Of a DNA stretch of 64,000 nt, positions 33,851-42,365 are shown in pieces. The notes beneath the pieces are model-generated. The model was not told where the DNA came from. It ran no database searches and saw only the letters and a program-made list of their open reading frames with translations. The DNA comes from Bradyrhizobium cenepequi (GTDB taxonomy: Bacteria; Pseudomonadota; Alphaproteobacteria; Rhizobiales; Xanthobacteraceae). The position numbers and the translations under genes are program-made. The stretch is from NCBI RefSeq assembly GCF_020329485.1, contig NZ_JAGKJI010000038.1, positions 1 to 64,000 of the forward strand, in the 5' to 3' direction. Each line of letters starts with the position of its first letter. Position 1 is the stretch's first letter.

Positions 33851-33866
33851 TGGCACGGCGGTTGCT
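33851..33866 (+). promoter_or_regulatory. sigma-54 promoter of nifH
   Basis: TGGCACGGCGGTTGCT, a perfect -24/-12 element. The transcript has a leader of about 150 nt before the nifH ATG. Confidence 0.95.
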
Positions 33867-34027
33867 CTTAGGATGCAGCAACACTGAGTGAGGGCTGAGT
33901 GCACGCTGACGCGCAAGACGAGCGATGCTCTCCTTCCCTTGAACCCGCGTGCCTCGTTTCTGAGCGAGAAACAAGCTCGCGCGTGAGTTGCGCGCAATCT
34001 TTGGCAAATCGGTTGATGGAGAGCAAC

Positions 34028-34912
34028 ATGTCTTCACTGAGACAAATCGCGTTCTACGGCAAGGGCGGCATCGGCAAATCGACCACCTCGCAGAACACGC
34101 TGGCGGCGCTGGCCGACATGGGTCACAAGATCCTGATCGTAGGCTGCGATCCCAAGGCGGATTCGACCCGCCTGATCCTGCACGCCAAGGCGCAGGACAC
34201 GATTTTGAGCCTGGCGGCGAGTGCCGGCAGCGTCGAGGACCTCGAAATCGAGGACGTGATGAAGATCGGCTATAAAGACATCCACTGTGTTGAGTCGGGT
34301 GGTCCGGAGCCGGGCGTCGGCTGCGCCGGCCGCGGCGTCATCACCTCGATCAACTTCCTGGAAGAGAACGGCGCCTATGAAAACAAAGACTACGTCTCCT
34401 ACGATGTGCTCGGCGATGTCGTCTGCGGCGGTTTTGCGATGCCGATCCGCGAGAACAAGGCGCAGGAGATCTACATCGTCATGTCTGGCGAGATGATGGC
34501 AATGTATGCCGCCAACAACATTTCCAAGGGCATCCTGAAATATGCCAGCTCTGGCGGCGTGCGGCTCGGCGGCCTGATCTGCAACGAGCGGCAGACCGAT
34601 AAGGAGCTGGAACTGGCGGAGGCGCTGGCCAAGAAGCTCGGCACCAAGCTGATCTATTTCGTGCCGCGCGACAACGTCGTGCAGCATGCGGAGCTGCGTC
34701 GCATGACCGTGCTGGAGTATGCGCCGCACTCCCAGCAGGCCGATCACTATCGCAATCTCGCGACCAAGATCCACAACAATGGCGGCAAGGGCATCATCCC
34801 GACCCCGATCTCCATGGATGAGCTCGAGGACATGCTGATGGAGCACGGCATCATGAAGGCGGTTGACGAGTCCATCATCGGCAAGACCGCCGCCGAACTC
34901 GCCGCCGAGTAA
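34028..34912 (+). CDS. nifH: Nitrogenase iron protein NifH
   Basis: Dinitrogenase reductase, 294 residues, a dimer that carries a [4Fe-4S] cluster and hydrolyses ATP to drive electrons into NifDK. Seen: the P-loop YGKGGIGKS, switch I DPKADSTRL, the cluster cysteines in VGCAGRGV and VVCGGFAMPI (the arginine of CAGRG is the ADP-ribosylation site in the family). ATG 34028 with GGAG upstream gives the conserved MSSLRQIAFYG start; the frame open from 33899 covers the leader. It is separated from nifDK by about 32 kb. Confidence 0.98.
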   Translation: MSSLRQIAFYGKGGIGKSTTSQNTLAALADMGHKILIVGCDPKADSTRLILHAKAQDTILSLAASAGSVEDLEIEDVMKIGYKDIHCVESGGPEPGVGCAGRGVITSINFLEENGAYENKDYVSYDVLGDVVCGGFAMPIRENKAQEIYIVMSGEMMAMYAANNISKGILKYASSGGVRLGGLICNERQTDKELELAEALAKKLGTKLIYFVPRDNVVQHAELRRMTVLEYAPHSQQADHYRNLATKIHNNGGKGIIPTPISMDELEDMLMEHGIMKAVDESIIGKTAAELAAE

Positions 34913-34929
34913 AGGGCACATCGATGAAG

Positions 34930-34963
34930 GCCGGCCTTCCCATGCTCAATAAGGAAGGCCGGC
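34930..34963 (+). terminator. Strong stem-loop after nifH
   Basis: GCCGGCCTTCC and GGAAGGCCGGC form a perfect 11-bp stem with a 12-nt loop, 18 bp after the nifH stop. There is no clean T-run, so it could be a partial terminator or a 3' stabiliser that makes nifH mRNA more abundant than nifQ. Confidence 0.55.
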
Positions 34964-35036
34964 GTTCCAGCGAAAGATCTCGCGACATCACGATGCAGCG
35001 GAGCATACTTGATCACGGTGGAAAGGTCGGCAATCC

Positions 35037-35753
35037 ATGTTCGAAGCGCAATTCTTTCCGCTTATGGCTGCCAGAGCGACTGATGCGAACGGCGAGCGGC
35101 ATAGGGGAATTGCGACCTACCGCCTGCTCACTGGAGCGCACCCCGCAGATGCCGACATAACCAGTGATAGCAATTTCGATCGCCACGTGCTAGCGTCCAG
35201 TCTGGCGGCCGCCACGATGGATGGTTGTCTGGTTTCCGAGAAAGCCGGCCTGTCCAGCCACGAGCTAGCGGCGTTGCTGGAGCAGCACTTCCCGTCGATT
35301 CGGATCAAAGCCGAGCAGTTGCTTTGGCCTTTCGAGCCCAATGAGAGCGAGGAGGTCGCAATGTTGCGCGATCTCTTGCTCGCGCAACGATCGACCGAAG
35401 GGAACATCGGCAAGTGGCTGGCTGCGATGATTGCACGTCGCGCGATCGAGCCAAATCACTTGTGGGAAGATCTCGGATTGCGCGATCGTGGCGAACTATC
35501 CCGGCTCCTAAGCCGCCATTTCGCACCGCTCGCCGCGCGCAATGTCAACAATATGCGCTGGAAGCGCTTCTTCTATCGCACGCTGTGCGAGGACGACGGC
35601 CTCGTGATGTGCACAACGCCGGTGTGCACGCAATGCAACGACTTCGACCTCTGCTTTGGCGATGAAAGCGGCGAGAGCCGGATGGCCGAGCGCCGGCGCG
35701 GCGTTCTATTGCAGGCGGCTGCGCCGGTTGCGGCCGGCGGCCGGCCTATGTGA
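35037..35753 (+). CDS. nifQ: NifQ, molybdenum donor for FeMo-cofactor
   Basis: A 238-residue protein with the NifQ cysteine motif C-x4-C-x2-C-x5-C (CTTPVCTQCNDFDLC) after the conserved RWKRFFYRTLCEDDG block. NifQ carries a Mo-Fe-S cluster and delivers molybdenum to NifEN/NifH. It lies 124 bp after nifH beyond a strong stem-loop. The presence of nifQ matters here because both modABC copies in the window are damaged. Confidence 0.93.
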   Translation: MFEAQFFPLMAARATDANGERHRGIATYRLLTGAHPADADITSDSNFDRHVLASSLAAATMDGCLVSEKAGLSSHELAALLEQHFPSIRIKAEQLLWPFEPNESEEVAMLRDLLLAQRSTEGNIGKWLAAMIARRAIEPNHLWEDLGLRDRGELSRLLSRHFAPLAARNVNNMRWKRFFYRTLCEDDGLVMCTTPVCTQCNDFDLCFGDESGESRMAERRRGVLLQAAAPVAAGGRPM

Positions 35754-35763
35754 GCGACCCCTG

Positions 35764-36276
35764 ATGAATCGTCCGTTGGCCAGACTTCCGACCGATGACC
35801 GCGCAGGTAGCGCTGGCTTCGACGAGGTGCAGCTGGATGCGGCCGATCCCCATTTCGGCGGGCAATGTCCCGATGCCGGCTGCAAGAATCTGTTGCTCAA
35901 AGCCGGGCTGCGCCCGACGCGCCAGCGCGTGATGTTAAGCGAGCTGTTGGTTGTCAGGGGCGAGCGGCATGTCACCGCAGAGATGCTGTTTAGCGAGGCA
36001 CGCCACGCCGGCTTTCCGGTCTCGCAGACTACTGTCTACAAGATTTTGAATCGGTTCACGCAAGCGGGCCTGTTGCGCCGGGTCGCTCCCTACGGGTCGC
36101 GATCGTTTTTCGACACCAACACCACGCCGCATCCGCATTATTATCTGCAACGAGAGGATATCTTGCTCGATATTCCCGAAGCGGATCTCCTCCTTGTGAA
36201 TGTGCCCGAGCCGCTGCCGGGCCACGACGTCTCCCGCGTCGATCTGATCATCCATCTGAGCCGCAAGCCGAGTTGA
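35764..36276 (+). CDS. Fur-superfamily regulator, Irr-like
   Basis: A 170-residue winged-helix protein close to Irr, the heme-responsive iron regulator of rhizobia: LLLKAGLRPTRQRVMLSELL, HVTAEMLFSEA, VSQTTVYKILNRFTQAGLLRRV. A Cys-Pro pair (GQCPD) sits where Irr has its heme-regulatory motif, exactly 12 residues before GLRPTRQR. The metal/heme histidine block is PHPHYYL instead of HHHYYL. It starts 10 bp after nifQ, so it is probably NifA-controlled. A second irr is expected elsewhere on the chromosome; that cannot be seen here. Confidence 0.85.
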   Translation: MNRPLARLPTDDRAGSAGFDEVQLDAADPHFGGQCPDAGCKNLLLKAGLRPTRQRVMLSELLVVRGERHVTAEMLFSEARHAGFPVSQTTVYKILNRFTQAGLLRRVAPYGSRSFFDTNTTPHPHYYLQREDILLDIPEADLLLVNVPEPLPGHDVSRVDLIIHLSRKPS

Positions 36277-36319
36277 TGCCAACCCATCGCGGCAAGCCGG
36301 CGCGTCGACTTTGCCACGC

Positions 36320-36335
36320 TGTCGCGTTTGCGACA
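36320..36335 (+). promoter_or_regulatory. NifA upstream activator site of nifV
   Basis: Exact TGT-N10-ACA (TGTCGCGTTTGCGACA), a near-perfect palindrome, 55 bp before the -24/-12 element. Confidence 0.8.
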
Positions 36336-36390
36336 ATCCGATTGTGCCGAAAACTGGCGCCTGTTCAATAGCTTGAGGCGGGTGCCGAGG

Positions 36391-36406
36391 TGGCATGCGG
36401 GTTGCT
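36391..36406 (+). promoter_or_regulatory. sigma-54 promoter of nifV-nifW
   Basis: TGGCATGCGGGTTGCT matches the -24/-12 consensus, 35 bp before the nifV ATG. Confidence 0.92.
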
Positions 36407-36441
36407 CAAGGCGTTATCTTTGCCAAGGACAAGGAGCTCCC

Positions 36442-37782
36442 ATGGTCGCCGCCACCTGCGCAAATCCGTCATGGTCCGAGACGGCATGGGGAAGTCCGAT
36501 CGTGCTCAATGACACGACGCTGCGCGACGGCGAACAGGCGCCTGGCGTTGCCTTCACCACGGACGAAAAGATGGTGATCGCGCAAGCGCTGGCGCAGGCC
36601 GGCGTCACCGAGATCGAAGCGGGGACGCCCGCGATGGGCCGTGAAGAGATCGCTGCCATCCGCGCCATTGTCGAGGCCGGTCTCCCGCTCACCACCATCG
36701 GCTGGTGCCGGATGCGTGAAGCCGATGTCGATGCGGCAATCGAGGCCAAGGTGTCGATGGTCAATGTCTCGACCCCGGCCTCTGACGTGCAGATTGCCGC
36801 CAAGCTTGGCGGTGACCGCGAGCTGGCGCTGGAGCAGGTGAGGCGGGTGGTCAGTTATGCCCGCGAGCGGGGGCTTGAGGTTGCCGTCGGCGGCGAGGAC
36901 TCCTCCCGCGCTGATATCGATTTTCTCATCACGCTGATCGCCACCGCAAAAGCCGTGGGCGCACGGCGCTTTCGCATTGCCGATACGCTCAGCGTGCTCG
37001 ATCCGGACTCCACCTATGCGCTGATCGCTCGTTTGCGCGCGACCACCGATCTCGAGCTCGAATTTCACGGCCATGACGATCTCGGGCTCGCGACCGCCAA
37101 TACGCTCGCCGCCATCAAGGGTGGCGCGAGCCACGCCTCGGTGACCGTCATCGGGCTCGGAGAGCGGGCGGGCAATGCGCCGCTGGAAGAAGTCGCGGTC
37201 GCGCTCAAACAGCTCTACGGGCGCGACACGGGCATTGTGCTGCCGGAGCTCCAGAACGTCGCCACGGTGGTGGCAGCCGCGGCTGCACGTGCGATTCCTC
37301 TGAACAAGGCGATCGTTGGGGAGCATGTGTTCACCCACGAATCCGGCATTCATGTCCATGGTTTATTGAAGGATCAACGCACATACCAGTCGCTCGATCC
37401 CCATTTGCTTGGCCGCTCCAACCGCATTGTGATCGGCAAACATTCCGGGCTGTCCGCGATCACGACGCTGCTTGACCAATTGCAGCTCGCCGCCAGCGCC
37501 GAGGAGGCAAAACACATCCTGTCGCGGGTGCGAAAACATGCCCTCCAGCACAAGCGGCCGGTCGCGCGCGAGACGGTGGTAGCGATCTGGCGGGATGTCT
37601 GCGAACCAAACTGCCGCCGCGCCGCGGAATCCCTCGCTGCTCGCGCTGATCCGCAAAGACATAGGCTGTGTGGGCCATACACAGCGTCGCCTGCGCGAAA
37701 CGGCGTCGCAGGGGACATGACCAGGCAGTGCCGGGTCCCGACCACAGGTCGGCCGCCTAACCCAAGGGAGATTCTTCGATGA
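36442..37782 (+). CDS. nifV: Homocitrate synthase NifV
   Basis: Condenses acetyl-CoA and 2-oxoglutarate to homocitrate, the organic ligand of FeMo-cofactor. The TIM-barrel motifs are LNDTTLRDGEQAPGVAF, EAGTPAMG, EFHGHDDLGLATANT (metal HxH) and FTHESGIHVHGLL. AAGGAG lies 5 bp before ATG 36442. At 446 residues it is longer than usual: after about residue 385 the tail (RRAAESLAARADPQRH to PPNPREILR) is not NifV-like and may come from a frameshift or run-on. Its stop overlaps nifW. Most nodulating rhizobia lack this gene and use plant homocitrate. Confidence 0.95.
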   Translation: MVAATCANPSWSETAWGSPIVLNDTTLRDGEQAPGVAFTTDEKMVIAQALAQAGVTEIEAGTPAMGREEIAAIRAIVEAGLPLTTIGWCRMREADVDAAIEAKVSMVNVSTPASDVQIAAKLGGDRELALEQVRRVVSYARERGLEVAVGGEDSSRADIDFLITLIATAKAVGARRFRIADTLSVLDPDSTYALIARLRATTDLELEFHGHDDLGLATANTLAAIKGGASHASVTVIGLGERAGNAPLEEVAVALKQLYGRDTGIVLPELQNVATVVAAAAARAIPLNKAIVGEHVFTHESGIHVHGLLKDQRTYQSLDPHLLGRSNRIVIGKHSGLSAITTLLDQLQLAASAEEAKHILSRVRKHALQHKRPVARETVVAIWRDVCEPNCRRAAESLAARADPQRHRLCGPYTASPARNGVAGDMTRQCRVPTTGRPPNPREILR

Positions 37783-38120
37783 GCAACGCACAGGCGGCAG
37801 CCGGCATCCTGGATCAGCTCAACAAGGCCTCTTCGGCCGAAGATTTTTTTGCGCTGCTTGGCGTCGATTACGACCCCAAGATCGTCAATGTCGCGCGCCT
37901 GCATATCTTAAAGCGCATGGGGCAATATCTCGCCAAGGAACAATTCGAAGGTAGCACGGAGGCCGAGGTCACGGCGCGGTGCAAGGCGGTGCTGGAGCAG
38001 GCTTATGCCGATTTCGTGGCGTCCTCGCCGATCGACCAGCGGGTGTTCAAGGTCTTGAAGGATGCGGTCGCGGAGCCCCAGAAACCGGCGGCCTTCGTGC
38101 CGTTGAGCTCGCTGAAATAG
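37779..38120 (+). CDS. nifW: NifW
   Basis: A 113-residue protein of the NifW family (LNKASSAEDFFALLGVDYDP, VARLHILKRMGQYL). NifW associates with apo-MoFe protein and helps its maturation or oxygen protection. It overlaps nifV by 4 bp (ATGA) and therefore shares its NifA/sigma-54 promoter. Confidence 0.93.
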   Translation: MSNAQAAAGILDQLNKASSAEDFFALLGVDYDPKIVNVARLHILKRMGQYLAKEQFEGSTEAEVTARCKAVLEQAYADFVASSPIDQRVFKVLKDAVAEPQKPAAFVPLSSLK

Positions 38121-38331
38121 CCTCACGTATCAGTTCAGGTCAAGCCACGTCGGTGCGGCGCGTTGCGCCATATTCCTCTTCATACAGATCAACTCTGTAA
38201 AGCCACGCGCGAGGCGGCGCTGTCGCATTCCCGACGTATGTCGGAATTGTATTGTCAGCGATTTAGCGGTCATGTTGGCCAATTTCTCTCAGATCATTGG
38301 TTTGATGCCTGATTTTCAATGGCGCCCCAAC

Positions 38332-38347
38332 TGGTACGACACTTGCT
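38332..38347 (+). promoter_or_regulatory. sigma-54 promoter of fixABCX
   Basis: TGGTACGACACTTGCT has the invariant GG/GC and correct spacing, 49 bp before fixA. No exact TGT-N10-ACA was found; a variant TGT-N10-ACG (TGTCGCATTCCCGACG) lies at 38221-38236. Confidence 0.88.
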
Positions 38348-38396
38348 GTTATCCTGCCAGTCCACGCAACAAGTCCACGCTAATTCTGGAGAGCGC

Positions 38397-39239
38397 ATGC
38401 ACAGTGTCGTCTGCATCAAGCAGGTCCCCGACCCCGCACAGATCCGCGTGCACCCCGTGACCGACACAATCGTGCGTAAGGGCGTGCCGACCAAGATCAA
38501 CCCTTACGACCTGTTCGCGCTGGGAGCCGCGCTCGAATTGCGTGACAAGTTCGGCGGCGAGATCACCGTGCTCACCATGGGGCCGCCTTCGGCCGAGGAC
38601 TCCCTGCGCAAGGCGCTCACCTTCGGCGCCGACCGCGCGGTGCTACTCACCGACAGCTTCTTTGCCGGCGTCGACACGCTGGCCACGACTTACGTGCTCG
38701 CGACCGCGATCCGGAAGATCGGTGAGACGTTCTGTAGGCCCGATATCATCATCACTGGCAATGAGAGCATCGACCGCGAGACTGCCGAGGTCGGGCCTGG
38801 CATCGCCAAGCGGCTCGGCTTGTTGAAGCTCACCTATGTCGCCAAAATCGTCGGGCTCGATCTCATCTCCCGCACGATTGAAGCAGAGTGCCGCGCCGAA
38901 GGCGGAGTGCAGGTGTTGCGCACAAAGCTGCCCTGCCTGATCAGCATGCTGGAAGCGAACAACCAGACTCGGCGTGGCGTCGTGACCGACGTCCTGCCCG
39001 CGGGGCGGGCGCCGATTGTGAAATGGAGCGCGCAGGAGGCGGTGGTCGAGGACATCTCGAAATGCGGCGCGCCCGGCTCGCCGACCATCGTCAAGCGCGT
39101 CTTTGCGCCGTCGCCGGGCTCGGAGAAGGCGGGGCTGGTGGAAGCCGCCGAACAGCCGACGAAGGTGCTGATGAAACCCATCTTGAATAGCCAACCTAGG
39201 CTAGAGACCGATCTTGTGGCGCAGGCGCGCGGGTTCTAA
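38397..39239 (+). CDS. fixA: FixA, electron-transfer flavoprotein beta-like subunit
   Basis: A 280-residue EtfB homologue (VVCIKQVPDP at the N-terminus, DLFALGAALELRD, GNESIDRETAEVGPGIA). With FixB, FixC and FixX it makes a membrane-linked bifurcating complex that sends electrons from NADH to ferredoxin/flavodoxin and quinone for nitrogenase. ATG 38397 has TGGAGAGCGC upstream; the longer frame would run into the promoter. Confidence 0.95.
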   Translation: MHSVVCIKQVPDPAQIRVHPVTDTIVRKGVPTKINPYDLFALGAALELRDKFGGEITVLTMGPPSAEDSLRKALTFGADRAVLLTDSFFAGVDTLATTYVLATAIRKIGETFCRPDIIITGNESIDRETAEVGPGIAKRLGLLKLTYVAKIVGLDLISRTIEAECRAEGGVQVLRTKLPCLISMLEANNQTRRGVVTDVLPAGRAPIVKWSAQEAVVEDISKCGAPGSPTIVKRVFAPSPGSEKAGLVEAAEQPTKVLMKPILNSQPRLETDLVAQARGF

Positions 39240-39254
39240 GGGGAATTCAAAGCT

Positions 39255-40364
39255 ATGAGCAACATCACCAAAGCTCCCACGCCGGCCGCGGGCGGCCGCG
39301 CAGGAGCTAAAAAAGAGTTGTCGGAGCACTTTAAGGCCTACAAGCATATCTGGGTCTTCGTCGAGCAGGAGCGCGGCCAGGTGCATCCCGTCTCCTTCGA
39401 ACTCCTGGGTGCGGGCCGCAAGCTTGCCGACAAGCTGAAGGTTGATCTCGCCGCGGTTGTCATCGGCCCGGAGGGCGAGGCCACGCGCAACGCCGCGCTC
39501 GAATCCTTCTGCTACGGCGCCGACCTGACCTATCTCGTGACCGATAATGTGCTGTCGGAGTATCGCAACGAGTCCTACACCAAGGCGCTGACCGATCTCG
39601 TCAACACCTATAAGCCAGAGATCCTGCTGCTCGGCGCCACCACGCTCGGTCGCGATCTTGCGGGCTCGGTAGCCACCACGCTACTGACGGGTCTCACCGC
39701 CGACTGCACCGAGCTCGACGTCGACGCGGATGGTTCGCTTGCGGCCACGCGTCCAACTTTTGGCGGATCACTGCTTTGCACGATCTACACCTTGAATTAC
39801 CGGCCGCAGATGGCAACCGTCCGCCCGCGCGTGATGCCGATGCCAGAGCGTGTCGCGCGCGATGCCGCCCGCATCATCATCCATCCGCTCCACCTGGTCG
39901 AAGAAGACATCGTCACCAAGGTGCTGTCCTTCGTGCCGGACCGTGATTCCGCCAAATCCAATCTCGCCTATGCCGACGTCGTCGTCGCCGGTGGGCTGGG
40001 GCTGGGCTCGCCGGAGAGTTTCCAGCTGGTACGGCAGCTCGCCGCCGTGCTCGGCGCCGAATATGGCTGTTCGCGTCCGCTGGTGCAAAAGGGCTGGGTC
40101 ACCTCCGACCGGCAGATCGGCCAGACGGGCAAGACCATCCGGCCAAAGCTCTATATCGCCGCAGGCATTTCCGGCGCGATCCAGCATCGGGTCGGGGTGG
40201 AGGGCGCCGATCTGATCGTCGCCATCAATACCGACAAGAACGCGCCGATCTTTGACTTTGCCCATATCGGCATCGTCAACGACGCTATGCACTTGTTACC
40301 GGCGCTGACAGCCGCATTTCGTGCACGGCTTTCGCCGCACTCGCGCGACCGGCTCGCGAGCTAG
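39255..40364 (+). CDS. fixB: FixB, electron-transfer flavoprotein alpha-like subunit
   Basis: A 369-residue EtfA homologue. The C-terminal FAD domain shows VVAGGLGLGSPESFQLVRQLA, GQTGKTIRPKLYIAAGISG and the end INTDKNAPIFDFAHIGIVND, all standard. It follows fixA by 15 bp with GGGGAATTC-type RBS. Confidence 0.96.
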   Translation: MSNITKAPTPAAGGRAGAKKELSEHFKAYKHIWVFVEQERGQVHPVSFELLGAGRKLADKLKVDLAAVVIGPEGEATRNAALESFCYGADLTYLVTDNVLSEYRNESYTKALTDLVNTYKPEILLLGATTLGRDLAGSVATTLLTGLTADCTELDVDADGSLAATRPTFGGSLLCTIYTLNYRPQMATVRPRVMPMPERVARDAARIIIHPLHLVEEDIVTKVLSFVPDRDSAKSNLAYADVVVAGGLGLGSPESFQLVRQLAAVLGAEYGCSRPLVQKGWVTSDRQIGQTGKTIRPKLYIAAGISGAIQHRVGVEGADLIVAINTDKNAPIFDFAHIGIVNDAMHLLPALTAAFRARLSPHSRDRLAS

Positions 40365-40375
40365 AGGAGGTTGTT

Positions 40376-41683
40376 ATGATCGAGGAGAAGTTCGATGCAA
40401 TCGTGGTCGGCGCCGGCATGTCGGGCAACGCGGCGGCGCTGGCCATGGCCAAACGCGGCATGAAGGTGCTGCAGCTCGAGCGCGGCGAATATGCCGGATC
40501 GAAGAATGTCCAGGGCGCCATCCTCTATGCCGACATGCTCGAAAAGCTGATACCGGACTTCCGCGATGACGCGCCGCTCGAACGTCATCTGGTCGAGCAA
40601 CGGTTCTGGATGATGGACGATCGCTCCCATGTCGGCGTGCACTACCGCTCCGAAGACTTCAACGAGGAACGGCCGAACCGGTACACGATTATCCGCGCGC
40701 AGTTCGACAAATGGTTCTCCTCGAAAGTGCGCGAGGCCGGCGCGACCGTGCTGTGCGAGACCACCGTCACTGAGCTCGCGCAGGACGCCCATGGAAAAGT
40801 CATCGGTGTTCGTACAGATCGCCGCGACGGCGAAATCCACGCAGATGTTGTGGTGCTGGCCGAAGGCGTTAATGGCCTGCTCGGTACGCGTGGGCGCCTA
40901 CGCGAGCGGCCCGAGCCTGACAAGGTGGCACTCGCGGTTAAGGAAATGCACTTTTTGCCGCGTGAGACCATCGAAGCCCATTTCAATCTCAAGGGCGACG
41001 AAGGGGTCGTCATCGAAGCGGCCGGCACGATTTCCCGTGGCATGACCGGAATGGGCTTCATCTATGCCAATAAGGAGTGCATCTCGGTCGGCATCGGCTG
41101 TCTTGTCGCGGACTTTCAGCGCACCGGAGAGACGCCATACGGGCTGCTCGATCGCTTCAAGCGTCACCCATCCGTGGCGCCGCTGATAGAGGGCTCGGAA
41201 GTCAAGGAGTACTCAGCGCACCTCATCCCTGAAGGCGGCTACAAGGCAATCCCGCAGCTCTATGGCGAGGGCTGGGTGGTGGTGGGCGATGCGGCGCAGC
41301 TCAACAACGCCATTCATCGCGAGGGCTCTAACCTCGCGATGACCTCGGGCCGCATTGCGGCGGAAGCTATCGTCCAGGTGAAATCGCGGCGCCATCCCAT
41401 GACCGCGGCAAATCTGTCGCTCTACAAGAAGATGCTGGACGACTCCTTTGTGATGAGGGATCTCAAGAAGCACAAGGATATGCCAATGCTGATGCATACC
41501 AACTCGAAAAACTTCTTTCTCACGTATCCCCAGCTCGTCTCCAGGGCGATGCAGAACTATGTACGCGTCGACGGTACGCCGAAGGCTGAGAAAGAGAAGG
41601 TGACATTGAAATCCTTTGTCAATGCGCGGTCATGGACCGGTTTAGTTGGCGATGCGTTCCGCCTCGCCCGCGCTTGGCGCTAA
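40376..41683 (+). CDS. fixC: FixC, flavoprotein dehydrogenase
   Basis: A 435-residue FAD protein related to ETF:ubiquinone oxidoreductase. The N-terminal dinucleotide fold is DAIVVGAGMSGNAAALAMAK; later blocks include GVNGLLGTRGRLRE, GGYKAIPQLYGEGWVVVGDA and NAIHREGSNLAM. RBS AGAGGAGGTTGTT precedes ATG 40376. Co-transcribed with fixAB and fixX. Confidence 0.96.
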   Translation: MIEEKFDAIVVGAGMSGNAAALAMAKRGMKVLQLERGEYAGSKNVQGAILYADMLEKLIPDFRDDAPLERHLVEQRFWMMDDRSHVGVHYRSEDFNEERPNRYTIIRAQFDKWFSSKVREAGATVLCETTVTELAQDAHGKVIGVRTDRRDGEIHADVVVLAEGVNGLLGTRGRLRERPEPDKVALAVKEMHFLPRETIEAHFNLKGDEGVVIEAAGTISRGMTGMGFIYANKECISVGIGCLVADFQRTGETPYGLLDRFKRHPSVAPLIEGSEVKEYSAHLIPEGGYKAIPQLYGEGWVVVGDAAQLNNAIHREGSNLAMTSGRIAAEAIVQVKSRRHPMTAANLSLYKKMLDDSFVMRDLKKHKDMPMLMHTNSKNFFLTYPQLVSRAMQNYVRVDGTPKAEKEKVTLKSFVNARSWTGLVGDAFRLARAWR

Positions 41684-41716
41684 GCAGGCCAAAATCGAAG
41701 CCAAGGAAGCTGAAGT

Positions 41717-42013
41717 ATGAATGTCGAGACATCAGTGCGCGTCGAGGACAAGCTGTTCTATAACCGCTATCTCGTCGACGTCGGTCGTCCCCACATCAAA
41801 GTGCGCGCACACACGAAGCCATCGCCGCAGCTGCTTGCACTTTTGAAGGTCTGCCCGGCACGTTGCTATGAGCTCAACGACAAGGGGCAGGTCGAGGTCA
41901 CCGTCGACGGCTGTATCGAGTGCGGCACCTGCCGCGTCATCGGCGAGCCCACCGGCGACATCGAATGGAGCTATCCGCGTGGCGGATATGGGGTGTTGTT
42001 CAAGTTTGGGTGA
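41717..42013 (+). CDS. fixX: FixX, ferredoxin-like protein
   Basis: A 98-residue ferredoxin-like partner of FixC. Cysteines are in VCPARCYELN and VDGCIECGTCRVIG, the FixX pattern for one [4Fe-4S] cluster, and the C-terminus WSYPRGGYGVLFKFG is typical. It lies 33 bp after fixC. Confidence 0.94.
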   Translation: MNVETSVRVEDKLFYNRYLVDVGRPHIKVRAHTKPSPQLLALLKVCPARCYELNDKGQVEVTVDGCIECGTCRVIGEPTGDIEWSYPRGGYGVLFKFG

Positions 42014-42203
42014 GGGCTGAACGAAAGGCGGCGTATGTTCGCCGTTGATTGAGTCGATCTCACGACAGATCGGTTCGCCTCGCACCGCTTGCGCGGAGAG
42101 ACCGAAATTCGAGCAAGGCTCGAACTTTGGGGGGCCCCCGGCATCGAGACAGCCTCCATGTCCCTCGATCAGGCGTCCGGCCAAGTCGGCGAAGGACGAA
42201 CTG

Positions 42204-42338
42204 ATGGAATACCATCAGGAGTTCTTCTCGGGCGACAAGGCGCGCCTGGTTTCGGGCGGCGAGATCGTCAAGGTGTTCAGTTTGCGTTTGAGCGAGAAAG
42301 ATGGGCTCGAGCTGATCGCCCCGCTGCACCGCCACTGA
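42204..42338 (+). CDS. Possible 44-residue protein after fixX
   Basis: ATG 42204 is preceded by GAAGGACGAACTG (RBS at 7 bp) and codes MEYHQEFFSGDKARLVSG, then ELIAPLHRH. It lies 24 bp before the SDR gene. No family is recognised. The 190 bp before it hold nothing else that can be supported. Confidence 0.35.
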   Translation: MEYHQEFFSGDKARLVSGGEIVKVFSLRLSEKDGLELIAPLHRH

Positions 42339-42365
42339 TCAACGGAGCGAAGCAAGGATCATGTC

